Source: Rhizobium sp. Leaf453 (lineage in GTDB: Bacteria; Pseudomonadota; Alphaproteobacteria; Rhizobiales; Rhizobiaceae). Taken from it: a stretch of DNA of 64,000 nucleotides. Below the pieces are notes generated by a model that saw only the letters and a list, made by a program, of their open reading frames with translations, ran no database searches and was not told the DNA's origin. Positions within the stretch are counted from its first letter, which is position 1; each line of letters opens with the position of its first letter. Shown here one piece after another: positions 43,834 to 53,295 of the stretch. A program made the translations under genes and the position numbers. The DNA is taken from positions 412,291 through 476,290 of the forward strand of contig NZ_LMRG01000023.1 of NCBI RefSeq assembly GCF_001425605.1, in the 5' to 3' direction.

Positions 43834-44883
43834 TCAGACGTCGTCGGCGGGGTAACTCAAAGTCTGCAATTCGGTTGCCGGCTGCCCGTCAATGCGGGCA
43901 ATAACGGCCTTTGCCAGTTCGCGTCCCGCCAGCCTGAAATTTTCCCGCACCGAAATCACTTCCGGCCTCAGCCAGCGAATGATGTCGTTGGACTGCTTCG
44001 AGACCATGTCGACATCGCGTCCAAGCTGCAGGCCAGCGGCCTCGATCCCGGCAACCAGCGCCACGGCGCCACCACCGCTTCCGGAGATCACTCCATCAGG
44101 CGCGCCCGGTGCACGCATCGCCGTCTCACAGGCAACCCGAATTTCATCGAGGCTGTTGTCGAGGTCCACGGTGTTGAACGGCACAGGGATCGCCCCGAAA
44201 TCGCGCAAGCCGCGCTCGAACCCGGTTCGCATGTGCATGTGATAAGTCAAACCCGCCGGCGGATGGAGCAGCATGATCCGCCGTCTCCCGCGTTCCACCA
44301 GCATGCGCACGGCGTCGTATGCGAACCGCTCATTGTCGAAGTCGTGAAAGGGATGGGCGAGACCCATGTCGGTGCGGCCGTGGGTGCCGAAGGGAAAGTT
44401 GCGCTCCATCATCAATGCGACGCGGGGATCCTTCGGCTCCGTTCGTGAGATGATCACGCCGTCGGCCGCTCCCGTCTCCAGGACATAGCGCACCGGGTCG
44501 AGAGGGTCGCTTTTCATGCTGTAGGGCGTGATGACCAAGTGGTACTGGGTCGCAGCGAGGATTTCCGAGATTCCCACCACCATTGGGCTCGTCAGGCCGA
44601 TGAACTCTTCCTCGAGGCTGAGAATGAGGCTGATGACATTCGTCTTGCCCGTGCGCAGCCGAACGCCGGCGCGGTTCGGGTGGTAACCGACCTGGGCCGC
44701 GACAAGCCGTACGCGCTCCTTGGTTTCCGCGCCGATATCGGGTGCGTTCTTCAGGGCTCTGGAAACGGTCGTAATCCCGAGGCCGGTCATGAAGGCAATC
44801 GTCTTCAAGGTCGGGCGTTCGTTTGCTGAGGTCGGCGCTGCCGCCTGCCTGCCTTTGGTCTTCTCGTCCATTCCCCCGCCCAT
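43834..44883 (-). CDS. LacI-family transcriptional regulator
   Basis: 349 aa. Helix-turn-helix LKTIAFMTGLGITTVSRALK (residues about 26-45), hinge-region helix VGYHPNRAGVRLRTGKTNVI, and a periplasmic-binding-protein-like effector domain (DGVIISRTEPKD, GRRRIMLLHPPAG, PDGVISGSGGGAVALV). It is divergent from the sugar ABC/beta-mannosidase operon and is presumably its repressor, binding the two candidate operators in the gap. ATG 44883 or 44871; both have purine-rich sequence before them. Confidence 0.92.
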   Translation of the reverse strand: MGGGMDEKTKGRQAAAPTSANERPTLKTIAFMTGLGITTVSRALKNAPDIGAETKERVRLVAAQVGYHPNRAGVRLRTGKTNVISLILSLEEEFIGLTSPMVVGISEILAATQYHLVITPYSMKSDPLDPVRYVLETGAADGVIISRTEPKDPRVALMMERNFPFGTHGRTDMGLAHPFHDFDNERFAYDAVRMLVERGRRRIMLLHPPAGLTYHMHMRTGFERGLRDFGAIPVPFNTVDLDNSLDEIRVACETAMRAPGAPDGVISGSGGGAVALVAGIEAAGLQLGRDVDMVSKQSNDIIRWLRPEVISVRENFRLAGRELAKAVIARIDGQPATELQTLSYPADDV

Positions 44884-45019
44884 TGCTTCCCGTGTTCAGG
44901 CGGCCTCGTCACATGAACGGCGTTTGCCTGCAGCCAGACCCTTCACGGTCTTTCAACGCCTTATATACGAAATGTGACAGAGGGGCACCCTTTGCCCGTC
45001 TTCTCCCTTTGCAGAAAAT

Positions 45020-45033
45020 CTGTAACGATACAG
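45020..45033. promoter_or_regulatory. LacI-type operator candidate O2
   Basis: CTGTAACGATACAG is a 14-bp near palindrome (one mismatched pair) centred on CG, the form bound by many LacI-family proteins. It lies 137 bp from the regulator start codon and shares TGTAACG with the site at 45340. Confidence 0.55.
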
Positions 45034-45339
45034 GTGGCTTGTCGAGAGCTTTTTTATCGCAGTCGAAGATGCTTCCCGGCGGGGTTGAATCATGCGTTGC
45101 GAGAGGTAAGGAGTGCATCTGCGAAATTTCGGCGATGTGCAAAAATGTCGTAATGCATCATTTTTCGGCGAAATATCTGCATTATAAGCAACTTCTTGAG
45201 GTGATTGCGCCGCAACAAGGCATTCTGTCTGGAGGAAGAAAAATTGGCAAAACACAGCTTTTAGGTGTATTAAATATTTTTTGACGAATTATGCGTTGTG
45301 GCTGTTGCGTCTGTAAATCGATTGAACTAAGTTTTTCCG

Positions 45340-45349
45340 GTAACGTTAC
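45340..45349. promoter_or_regulatory. LacI-type operator candidate O1
   Basis: GTAACGTTAC is a perfect 10-bp palindrome 18 bp before the binding-protein start codon, within the expected 5' leader or promoter of the operon. Repression from this position, with looping to the second site, is inferred. Confidence 0.6.
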
Positions 45350-45367
45350 AGTGAGGGAGGAAAACTC

Positions 45368-46603
45368 ATGAAATTGCGTTTGTTGGCTGCTGCTCTGGCG
45401 GCAACTGTGGTGCTTCCGCTCGGCGTGGCTAACGCGACCGATCTCGAAGTCACCCATTGGTGGACGTCGGGTGGTGAAGCTGCGGCCGTGGCCGAGCTTG
45501 CCAAGGCATTCGATGCGACCGGGAACAAGTGGGTCGATGGTGCTATTGCCGGTTCCGGTGGTACGGCCCGTCCGATCATGATCAGCCGTATCACCGGCGG
45601 CGACCCGATGGGCGCCACCCAGTTCAACCACGGCCGTCAGGCCGAGGAACTGGTGCAGTCCGGTCTGATGCGCGACCTGACCGATGTCGCGACCAAGGAA
45701 AACTGGAAGGACATCATCAAGCCGTCGAGCCTGCTCGACAGCTGCACGATCGACGGCAAGATCTATTGCGCACCGGTCAATATCCACTCCTGGCAGTGGC
45801 TGTGGCTTTCGAACGCTGCTTTCGAAAAAGCAGGCGTCGCGGTTCCGAAGAACTGGGATGAATTCGTTGCCGCTGCGCCGGCGCTCGAAAAGGCGGGGAT
45901 CGTTCCGCTTGCCGTTGGCGGTCAGCCCTGGCAGTCGGCCGGTGCATTCGACGTGCTGATGGTTGCCATCGCCGGCAAGGACACCTTCAACAAGGTCTTT
46001 GGTGACAAGGACGAGGAAGTTGCGGCCGGTCCAGAGATCGCCAAGGTCTTCAAGGCTGCGGACGATGCCCGCAAGATGTCGAAGGGCAGCAACGTTCAGG
46101 ACTGGAACCAGGCCACCAACCTGGTCATCACCGGCAAGGCCGGCGGTCAGATCATGGGTGACTGGGCGCAGGGTGAATTCGCGCTCGCCAATCAGGTCGC
46201 TGGCAAGGATTACACCTGCCTTCCCGGCCTCGGCGTCAACGAAATCATCTCGACCGGCGGTGACGCCTTCTACTTCCCGCTGCTGAAGGACGAGGAAAAG
46301 TCCAAGGCTCAGGAAGTTCTGGCTTCTACGCTGCTCGCACCGGCCACCCAGGTTGCTTTCAACTTGAAGAAGGGCTCGCTGCCGGTCCGCGGTGACGTTG
46401 ACCTCGCTGCCGCCAACGACTGCATGAAGAAGGGTCTCGAAATCCTTGCCAAGGGCAATGTGATCCAGGGTACCGACCAGCTGCTTTCGGCCGATAGCCA
46501 GAAGCAGAAGGAAGACCTGTTCTCGGAATTCTTCGCCAATCCGTCGATCACGCCGGAAGACGCGCAGAAACGCTTCGCCGAGATCATCGCATCCGCCGAT
46601 TGA
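45368..46603 (+). CDS. Sugar ABC transporter substrate-binding protein (CUT1)
   Basis: 411 aa with a signal peptide (KLRLLAAALAATVVLPLGVA) cleaved near residue 23. LEVTHWWTSGGEAAAVAELA, NHGRQAEELVQSGLMRDLTD, VNIHSWQWLWLSNAAFEKAG, and GDWAQGEFALANQVAGKDY are typical of extracellular family 1 sugar-binding proteins. It captures an oligosaccharide in the periplasm. The beta-mannosidase in the same operon points to a beta-mannoside, but related binding proteins also take glucosides. Two permease genes, an ATPase gene and three catabolic genes follow. The 228-bp gap to the permease gene holds no gene or obvious terminator. Confidence 0.92.
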   Translation: MKLRLLAAALAATVVLPLGVANATDLEVTHWWTSGGEAAAVAELAKAFDATGNKWVDGAIAGSGGTARPIMISRITGGDPMGATQFNHGRQAEELVQSGLMRDLTDVATKENWKDIIKPSSLLDSCTIDGKIYCAPVNIHSWQWLWLSNAAFEKAGVAVPKNWDEFVAAAPALEKAGIVPLAVGGQPWQSAGAFDVLMVAIAGKDTFNKVFGDKDEEVAAGPEIAKVFKAADDARKMSKGSNVQDWNQATNLVITGKAGGQIMGDWAQGEFALANQVAGKDYTCLPGLGVNEIISTGGDAFYFPLLKDEEKSKAQEVLASTLLAPATQVAFNLKKGSLPVRGDVDLAAANDCMKKGLEILAKGNVIQGTDQLLSADSQKQKEDLFSEFFANPSITPEDAQKRFAEIIASAD

Positions 46604-46831
46604 TCACAGGCTTTGCTGTCACAAGCCGGCTTCGCGAAAGCGGAGCCGGTCTTTCCTCTCGGGTTCACCTCATGGGTGGCGAGCAGGGCGTGACGGTATC
46701 TCGTTTTCCGTAAAAGTCGCCAGAAGATGACTGTCGGAGAAGGGTAATCTGAGGCTGCGCCTGCGCGCGCCGGCTCTTGCCTGCAAGAAGCGCTCTTTAC
46801 GAAGCGCTTGTGATATCGGAGGGAAATCAGA

Positions 46832-47737
46832 ATGGCGGGACACGCAAAAACCGGCCGACCAAACCAACTTTTCCGCAATCTGAATGCGAAGATTGCGTCC
46901 ATCCCGATGATCCTGACGGCCGTGGTCATCTTCTTTGGCGGGACACTGTGGACGGTCGTCTATTCCTTCACCAATTCCAAGCTGCTGCCGCGGCTCAACT
47001 TCGTCGGTTTCGACCAGTATGAGCGCCTCTGGGATGCGCCGCGCTGGGTCATCTCGATCCAGAACCTGGCGATCTACGGCTTCTTCTCGCTGATCTTCAG
47101 CCTCGTCATCGGCTTCCTGCTGGCCGCCCTGATGGACCAGAAGATCCGCTTCGAGAACACGTTCCGGACGATCTTCCTCTATCCCTTCGCGCTGTCCTTC
47201 ATCGTCACCGGCCTTGTCTGGCAATGGATCCTGAACCCGGAATTCGGCGTTCAATCCGTCGTGCGCTCGCTCGGCTGGACGAGCTTCACCTTCGATCCGC
47301 TCTATACGCCGAGCATTGTCATCTACGGCATCCTGATCGCCGCGCTTTGGCAGGGTACAGGGCTTGTGATGTGCCTGATGCTGGCCGGCCTGCGCGGCAT
47401 CGACGAGGATATCTGGAAAGCCGCCCGCGTCGACGGCATCCCGACCTGGAAGACCTATCTTCTGATCATCATCCCGATGATGCGTCCGGTGTTCATCACC
47501 ACGCTCGTCATCATCGCCTCCGGCATCGTCAAGGTCTACGACCTCGTCGTCGCCCAGACATCGGGTGGTCCGGGCATCGCGTCGGAAGTTCCGGCGAAAT
47601 ATGTCTACGACTACATGTTCCAGGCGCAGAACCTGGGGCAGGGTTTTGCCGCCTCGACCATGATGCTGATCACGGTCGCCATCATCATCGTGCCTTGGGC
47701 CTATCTGGAATTCGGGGGAGGGCGCAAGCGTGTCTGA
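46832..47737 (+). CDS. Sugar ABC transporter permease (MalF-like)
   Basis: 301 aa with six membrane segments. The EAA-type loop AARVDGIPTWKTYLLIIIPM contacts the ATPase. GGAGGGAAATCAGA precedes the ATG. It overlaps the next permease gene by 8 bp and pairs with it to form the CUT1 channel. Confidence 0.92.
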   Translation: MAGHAKTGRPNQLFRNLNAKIASIPMILTAVVIFFGGTLWTVVYSFTNSKLLPRLNFVGFDQYERLWDAPRWVISIQNLAIYGFFSLIFSLVIGFLLAALMDQKIRFENTFRTIFLYPFALSFIVTGLVWQWILNPEFGVQSVVRSLGWTSFTFDPLYTPSIVIYGILIAALWQGTGLVMCLMLAGLRGIDEDIWKAARVDGIPTWKTYLLIIIPMMRPVFITTLVIIASGIVKVYDLVVAQTSGGPGIASEVPAKYVYDYMFQAQNLGQGFAASTMMLITVAIIIVPWAYLEFGGGRKRV

Positions 47738-48644
47738 TATCGCCATCAACAATGCAGGCGCCATGGCTGGTCCCCGGGGCAAGAAACCCCGTCCCATGCT
47801 CTCAGCCCGCAACATCATGATCTACGGCACGCTGTTTGTCGCTGCCGCCTATTACCTGCTGCCGCTTTACGTGATGGTCGTCACCTCGCTGAAGGGCATG
47901 CCGGAAATCCGTCTCGGCAACATCTTCGCGCCGCCGGTCGAAATCACCTTCGAACCCTGGGTGAAGGCCTGGGCGACGGCGTGTACCGGCCTCAACTGCG
48001 ACGGCCTTTCGCGCGGTTTCTGGAACTCGGTGCGCATCACCGTTCCCTCGGTGATCGTGTCCATCGCGATTGCCTCGGTCAATGGCTATGCGCTCGCCAA
48101 CTGGCGGTTCAAGGGATCGGAACTGTTCTTCTCGATCCTCGTGATCGGCGCCTTCATTCCCTATCAGGTGATGATCTATCCGATCGTCATCGTGCTGCGG
48201 GAAATGGGGATCTACGGCACGCTCACGGGCCTGATCCTGGTGCACAGCATCTTCGGCATGCCGATCCTGACACTGCTCTTCCGCAACTATTTCGCCTCGC
48301 TGCCGGAAGAACTGTTCAAGGCGGCGCGCATCGACGGGGCAGGGTTCTGGGCGATCTATTTCCGGATCATGCTTCCCATGTCGCTGCCGATCTTCGTCGT
48401 GGCGATGATCCTGCAGGTCACCGGCATCTGGAACGACTTCCTCTTCGGCGTCGTCTTCACCCGGCCGGAATATTACCCGATGACCGTGCAGCTCAACAAC
48501 ATCGTCAACTCGGTGCAGGGTGTGAAGGAATACAACGTCAACATGGCGGCAACGATCCTCACCGGCGCTGTCCCGCTTATCGTCTACTTCGTCTCCGGAC
48601 GTCTGTTCGTCCGCGGCATCGCCGCCGGTGCTGTGAAAGGCTGA
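47730..48644 (+). CDS. Sugar ABC transporter permease (MalG-like)
   Basis: 304 aa, six membrane segments, EAA loop AARIDGAGFWAIYFRIMLPM near residue 205. GTG start at 47730 inside the end of the preceding permease gene, with GGGGGAGGGCGCAAGC as ribosome site. The conserved C-terminal GRLFVRGIAAGAVKG is the family ending. The ATPase gene begins 6 bp later. Confidence 0.92.
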   Translation: MSDIAINNAGAMAGPRGKKPRPMLSARNIMIYGTLFVAAAYYLLPLYVMVVTSLKGMPEIRLGNIFAPPVEITFEPWVKAWATACTGLNCDGLSRGFWNSVRITVPSVIVSIAIASVNGYALANWRFKGSELFFSILVIGAFIPYQVMIYPIVIVLREMGIYGTLTGLILVHSIFGMPILTLLFRNYFASLPEELFKAARIDGAGFWAIYFRIMLPMSLPIFVVAMILQVTGIWNDFLFGVVFTRPEYYPMTVQLNNIVNSVQGVKEYNVNMAATILTGAVPLIVYFVSGRLFVRGIAAGAVKG

Positions 48645-48650
48645 TCCCAC

Positions 48651-49739
48651 ATGAATTCAAGTGTTTCCATCAAGGACCTGTCTTTGAACTTCGGCGCCGT
48701 CAGCGTGCTCGAACATCTCGACCTGGAAATCAGCGACGGTGAGTTCCTCGTGCTGCTCGGTTCCTCCGGCTGCGGCAAGTCGACCTTGCTCAACTGCATT
48801 GCCGGCCTGCTCGATATCTCCGACGGCCAGATCTTCATCAAGGGCAAGAATGTCACCTGGGAAGAGCCCAAGGACCGCGGCATCGGCATGGTGTTCCAGT
48901 CCTACGCGCTCTATCCGCAGATGACGGTCGAGAAGAACCTCTCCTTCGGCCTGCAAGTCGCCAAGGTGCCTCAGGCGGAGATCGACAAGCGGGTCGCGCG
49001 TGCTTCGGAAATCCTGCAGATCCAGCCGCTCCTGAAGCGCAAGCCGTCCGAACTGTCGGGCGGCCAGCGTCAGCGCGTGGCGATCGGCCGTGCGCTGGTG
49101 CGCGATGTCGATGTCTTCCTGTTCGATGAGCCCTTGTCGAACCTGGATGCCAAGCTGCGCTCGGAATTGCGCGTCGAAATCAAGCGCCTGCACCAGTCGC
49201 TGAAGAACACCATGATCTACGTCACCCACGACCAGATCGAGGCCCTGACGCTGGCGGACCGCATTGCGGTGATGAAGAGCGGCGTCATCCAGCAGCTTGC
49301 CGATCCCATGACCATCTATAACTTCCCGGAAAACCTGTTCGTCGCCGGCTTCATCGGTTCGCCGTCGATGAATTTCTTCCGCGGCGAGATCAAGGACAAG
49401 GGCGGCCGCAAGGTCATTGAGGTCAACGGCGTCGACTTCGGTCTCGAAGCCTATCCAGCGCGCGGACCGCTGGAGGCTGGCCGCAAGGTCGTGCTCGGCG
49501 TTCGTCCCGAACATGTGAAGGTCGATGAGACTGTGCCCGGCCGCGAGGTCCACGATGCTGTCGTCGATATCGAAGAACCGATGGGTGCCGACAACCTGCT
49601 GTGGCTGAAACATGCCGGCCAGACCATGTCGGTCCGCATCGCCGGCTCTCGCCGCTATGCCCCGGGAACGGCTTTGAAGATCGGCTTCGACATGTCCATG
49701 GCATCCGTCTTCGATGCCGTGACGGAGAACCGGATATAA
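48651..49739 (+). CDS. Sugar ABC transporter ATP-binding protein (MalK/UgpC type)
   Basis: 362 aa. Walker A GSSGCGKST at residues 37-45, signature LSGGQRQR near 137-144, Walker B DVFLFDEPLSNLD, and a C-terminal OB-fold regulatory domain (VVLGVRPEHVKVDE). It drives the CUT1 importer formed by the two preceding permeases. A 142-bp palindromic repeat lies between it and the beta-mannosidase gene. Confidence 0.94.
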   Translation: MNSSVSIKDLSLNFGAVSVLEHLDLEISDGEFLVLLGSSGCGKSTLLNCIAGLLDISDGQIFIKGKNVTWEEPKDRGIGMVFQSYALYPQMTVEKNLSFGLQVAKVPQAEIDKRVARASEILQIQPLLKRKPSELSGGQRQRVAIGRALVRDVDVFLFDEPLSNLDAKLRSELRVEIKRLHQSLKNTMIYVTHDQIEALTLADRIAVMKSGVIQQLADPMTIYNFPENLFVAGFIGSPSMNFFRGEIKDKGGRKVIEVNGVDFGLEAYPARGPLEAGRKVVLGVRPEHVKVDETVPGREVHDAVVDIEEPMGADNLLWLKHAGQTMSVRIAGSRRYAPGTALKIGFDMSMASVFDAVTENRI

Positions 49740-49759
49740 CCAATATCTGTGTGGGGTTT

Positions 49760-49901
49760 ACCCCCTCTGTCCTTCCGGGACATCTCCCCCTCAAGGGGGG
49801 AGATAATCACGACCACCGGTGCATCTCTCGTAGGGGTGGCACAAAACTTTCGGCTGATCTCCCCCTTGAGGGGGAGATGTCCCGGAGGGACAGAGGGGGG
49901 T
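49760..49901. repeat. 142-bp palindromic intergenic repeat (RIME-like), copy C
   Basis: Arms of about 45 nt (49760-49804 and 49856-49901) are almost perfectly complementary, with the units CCCCCTCTGTCC, GGGACATCTCCCCCTCAA and their complements. It shares its ends and core with the copy at 20843-20988. It sits inside the sugar operon, 20 bp after the ATPase gene and 36 bp before the beta-mannosidase start. Folded as RNA it would make a very stable hairpin. Confidence 0.9.
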
Positions 49902-49937
49902 GAAAGCTCCGCTTACCAACGCATATTGGGTACAAGC

Positions 49938-52403
49938 ATGATGAACAGCATCCAAAACACGGTCATCGACCTTTCCGGCGAGTGGCAACTGGCCTCGTCC
50001 GATAATAGCCATGCGCTGACCATCAACGTGCCCGGCGACGTCCATAGCGGCCTGCAGGCGGCTGGCATCATCGCCGATCCCTATGCTGGTCGCAATGAGG
50101 ATGATGTCCAGTGGGTGGCGCACAAGGACTGGGTGCTGGAACGGACGTTTCAGCTCGATGCGGCGGATGTGCAGGGTCACTGGTATCTCGATGTCGAAAG
50201 CCTCGACACGGTTGCAGAGGTCTACCTGAACGACGAGGCCGTGCTCCATGCGGAGAACGCCTTCCGTCGTTACCGTCCGGATGTCGGCTCGGTGTTGAAG
50301 GCGGGGCAGAACCGCTTGCGGATCGTCATCCGGTCTTCAATCGCCGCCGGTGAAAAGGCGCAGGCGGCGCAGCCCTTCTACATTCCTTATTCAACCGGCA
50401 ATTCACCGATCGCCAACGGCAACATGCTGCGCAAGCCGCAATGCCATTTCGGCTGGGACTGGAATATCGCACTCGCCCCGCTCGGCATCTACGGCACGAT
50501 CGCGCTGAAGAAGCTCGCCGTCGCCCGGATCGAACATGTGACGACCCGCCAGGTGCCGCAGGCGAACGGTGCTGTTGATCTGCAGGTCACGGTAACTTTG
50601 TTCGCCAAAGAGCCCGGCATCACCGGCCTCGATTTCTCGCTCGATGGCCAGCGCGAACATCTGGATTGCGCCGTCAATGCCGGCGAAACCCGCATCACGC
50701 ATGTCTTTACCGTCGACAAGCCGTCCCTCTGGTGGCCCGCCGGCAGCGGCGAACAGGCGCTTTCCGAACTGATCGTCTCGCTGGCGGGCGACAGCGTCAC
50801 GCGGCAGATCGGCTTCCGCACGATCGAACTTCTGACCGACCCGGACGAGGCGGGCAGTCGCTTTGCCTTCCGCGTCAATGGCCGCGAAATCTTCTGCCGC
50901 GGTGCCAACTGGATTCCCGCCGATGCGCTCGCCTCGCGCGTCACGCCGGAGGGTGTCGAGGACCTCCTGCAGTCGGCTGTCGATGCCAATATGAACATGA
51001 TCCGCATCTGGGGCGGCGGCTTCTATGAGCCGGACTGGTTTTACGACCTGTGCGACCGTCTCGGCCTGATGGTCTGGCAGGACTTCATGTTCGCCTGTAA
51101 CCTCTATCCTTCGACGCCGGATTTTCTTGAGAATGTCGCAGCCGAAGTCGATTACCAGGTCAAGCGCCTGTCATCGCATCCGTCGATTGCGCTCTGGTGC
51201 GGTGACAACGAACTCGTCGGCGCGCTGACCTGGTTCGAGGAAAGCCGCAAGGATCGCGACCGCTACCTCGTCTCCTACGATCGCCTGAACCGCGTCATCG
51301 AGACTGGAATTAAAGCGGCTGCGCCCGAGGCGATCTGGTGGCCGTCGAGCCCGTCGGTCGGTCCGTTGAACTTCGGCGATGCCTGGCATGCGGACGGTTC
51401 GGGCGACATGCACTACTGGTCCGTCTGGCACGAGAACAAGTCGTTCGACAATTACCGCACCGTGCGCCCGCGCTTCTGCTCGGAGTTCGGCTTCCAGTCC
51501 TACACCTCGATGCCGGTCGTGCGTCAGTTCGCCGAGCAAAAGGACCTGAACGTCGCGTCGCCGGTGATGGAGGCGCATCAGAAGAATGCCGGCGGCAACG
51601 AGCGCATCGCCGCCACGATGTTTCGATATTTCCGTTTCCCGAAGGATTTTTCGAACTTCGTTTATCTTAGTCAGATCCAGCAGGGATTGGCGATCCGCAC
51701 GGCCGTCGATTACTGGCGGTCGCTCAAGCCTCACTGCATGGGAACCCTGTATTGGCAGCTGAACGACACCTGGCCGGTAGCCTCCTGGGCGAGCCTTGAT
51801 TATGGCGGCAACTGGAAGGCCATGCATTACATGGCGCGCCGGTTCTTCCAGCCTGTGGCAGTCGCCGCCGTTCCGTCAAACGACGGCAAGACGATCTCCT
51901 TCTCGATGGTCAACGATACGGCCGAGCCGGTCACCGTCGAATTGCAGACCTTCCTCGTTTCGCTGGATGGCAAGAAGACGCCGCTCACTGCGGCCGCCGG
52001 AACCTGCAGCCCGGATCGTGCCGCGACGCTGGTGACGATTGCCGCTTCAGACATCCCGAAGGACAGGCTGCTGTTCTGGTCCTTCGAGGCGTCGAACGGC
52101 ATGCGCGGCGAGGGGCATCATGTCGAGGGCACCTACAAGGCGCTTGATCTGCAGCCGTCTGGTCTTGCCATTACGACGGTTGCCGATGCCGATGGAGGTT
52201 ACGATGTGACGGTCGCCGCGTCCGGCCTGGCTCTCCATGTGATGATCGAGGCCGATATCGAGGGACGCTATTCCGACAACGCCTTCGATCTGACGGCGGG
52301 CGAAAGCCGCACGGTCCGGTTCACGCCGAAACAGGCGCTGGCAGCAGGGCAGGCTCCGGTGTTCACCGGTTACGACCTGCACTCCTGTCAGGGCAACGGG
52401 TAG
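49938..52403 (+). CDS. Glycoside hydrolase family 2 beta-mannosidase
   Basis: 821 aa. Sugar-binding N-terminal domain (VIDLSGEWQLASSD, VPGDVHSGLQAAGII, WYLDVESLDTVAEVYLNDEA), immunoglobulin-like middle, then a TIM barrel with EIFCRGANWIPADAL, MNMIRIWGGGFYEPDWFY, the acid/base Glu425 in ALWCGDNELVGAL and the nucleophile Glu516 in RFCSEFGFQSY. No signal peptide, so it hydrolyses the imported beta-mannoside in the cytoplasm. ATG 49938 (or 49941) was chosen because the upstream open frame merely translates the palindromic repeat. Confidence 0.92.
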   Translation: MMNSIQNTVIDLSGEWQLASSDNSHALTINVPGDVHSGLQAAGIIADPYAGRNEDDVQWVAHKDWVLERTFQLDAADVQGHWYLDVESLDTVAEVYLNDEAVLHAENAFRRYRPDVGSVLKAGQNRLRIVIRSSIAAGEKAQAAQPFYIPYSTGNSPIANGNMLRKPQCHFGWDWNIALAPLGIYGTIALKKLAVARIEHVTTRQVPQANGAVDLQVTVTLFAKEPGITGLDFSLDGQREHLDCAVNAGETRITHVFTVDKPSLWWPAGSGEQALSELIVSLAGDSVTRQIGFRTIELLTDPDEAGSRFAFRVNGREIFCRGANWIPADALASRVTPEGVEDLLQSAVDANMNMIRIWGGGFYEPDWFYDLCDRLGLMVWQDFMFACNLYPSTPDFLENVAAEVDYQVKRLSSHPSIALWCGDNELVGALTWFEESRKDRDRYLVSYDRLNRVIETGIKAAAPEAIWWPSSPSVGPLNFGDAWHADGSGDMHYWSVWHENKSFDNYRTVRPRFCSEFGFQSYTSMPVVRQFAEQKDLNVASPVMEAHQKNAGGNERIAATMFRYFRFPKDFSNFVYLSQIQQGLAIRTAVDYWRSLKPHCMGTLYWQLNDTWPVASWASLDYGGNWKAMHYMARRFFQPVAVAAVPSNDGKTISFSMVNDTAEPVTVELQTFLVSLDGKKTPLTAAAGTCSPDRAATLVTIAASDIPKDRLLFWSFEASNGMRGEGHHVEGTYKALDLQPSGLAITTVADADGGYDVTVAASGLALHVMIEADIEGRYSDNAFDLTAGESRTVRFTPKQALAAGQAPVFTGYDLHSCQGNG

Positions 52404-52518
52404 GAGATGTCGATCATGCGCTGCGTTTCCAACGCTCCAGAAAATTCCCGCCCAAACCATATCCCGGTGCCCGACCACGGCATCTGGCTCAAATAAAACT
52501 CCCAAGGAAGGATACCCC

Positions 52519-53280
52519 ATGCAGAACGTCAGCTTTCAGCTTTACAGCGCCCGCAATTTCCCGCCGCTCTCCGACGTCCTGAAGACGGTTGGCGCCGCCG
52601 GTTACACCCAGGTCGAAGGTTACGGCGCTCTCTATGCGTCGCTGGACGATGCAGCACTCGCCGCCCTCAAGGATGACATGACCAAGAGCGGCGTGACCAT
52701 GCCGACCGCCCATTTCGGTCTGGACCTGCTTGAATCCGATCCGGCCCGTGCGGTGCATATCGCCAAGACGCTCGACATCAAGGCCATCTATTGCCCCCAT
52801 ATCGCCGCCGACCAGCGTCCGACCGATGCTGCCGGCTGGAAGGCCTTCGGTGCGCGTCTCGAAAAGGCCGGCAAGCCGTTCTGGGATGCCGGTCTCGATT
52901 TCGGCTGGCACAACCATGACTTCGAATTCGTGGCGCTGCCGGACGGATCGATCCCGCACGACCACATCTTCGAGGGCGGTCCGAACCTTTCGTGGGAAGC
53001 CGATATCGCCTGGGTCATCCGCGGTGGCGCCGATCCGTTTGCCTATGTCGAAAAGTATGGCAAGCGCCTGACCGCGGTCCACGTCAAGGATATCGCGCCT
53101 GCTGGTGAGAACACCGATCAGGATGGCTGGGCCGATGTTGGCCATGGCACGGTTGAATGGGCGAAGCTGTTCAAGGCGCTCGCTTCGACGTCGGCAAAAT
53201 ATTACGTCGTCGAGCACGACAATCCCAAGGATTACAAGGCGACGGCCGAGCGCTCGATCGCTTCGATCAAGACCTACTGA
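52519..53280 (+). CDS. Sugar phosphate isomerase/epimerase (xylose isomerase-like TIM barrel)
   Basis: 253 aa, AP-endonuclease-2-like fold. SFQLYSARNFPPLSDVLKTV, YTQVEGYGALY, DFGWHNHDFEFVALPD (metal-ligand His/Glu), AYVEKYGKRLTAVHVKDIAP, and YYVVEHDNPKDYKATAERS are the expected barrel strands. AAGGAAGGATACCCC precedes the ATG. In an operon with a Gfo/Idh oxidoreductase it probably acts on an oxidised (keto) sugar; the exact reaction is unknown. Confidence 0.88.
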   Translation: MQNVSFQLYSARNFPPLSDVLKTVGAAGYTQVEGYGALYASLDDAALAALKDDMTKSGVTMPTAHFGLDLLESDPARAVHIAKTLDIKAIYCPHIAADQRPTDAAGWKAFGARLEKAGKPFWDAGLDFGWHNHDFEFVALPDGSIPHDHIFEGGPNLSWEADIAWVIRGGADPFAYVEKYGKRLTAVHVKDIAPAGENTDQDGWADVGHGTVEWAKLFKALASTSAKYYVVEHDNPKDYKATAERSIASIKTY

Positions 53281-53295
53281 TAGAAAGAACGCGTC

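Larger units (their letters stand above)
44884..45367. other. 484-bp divergent control region between LacI regulator and sugar operon
   Basis: No gene is seen; the short open frames here lack ribosome sites. It holds two LacI-type operator candidates (45020-45033 and 45340-45349) about 320 bp apart, an AT-rich stretch around 45240-45340 likely to contain the operon promoter, and GTGAGGGAGGAAAACTC as the ribosome site of the binding-protein gene. Confidence 0.6.

Noticed and set aside
49749-49937. Upstream extension of the beta-mannosidase frame by 63 codons
   Set aside because: It only translates the palindromic repeat (for example RDISPSRGEI); the conserved protein begins at 49938.
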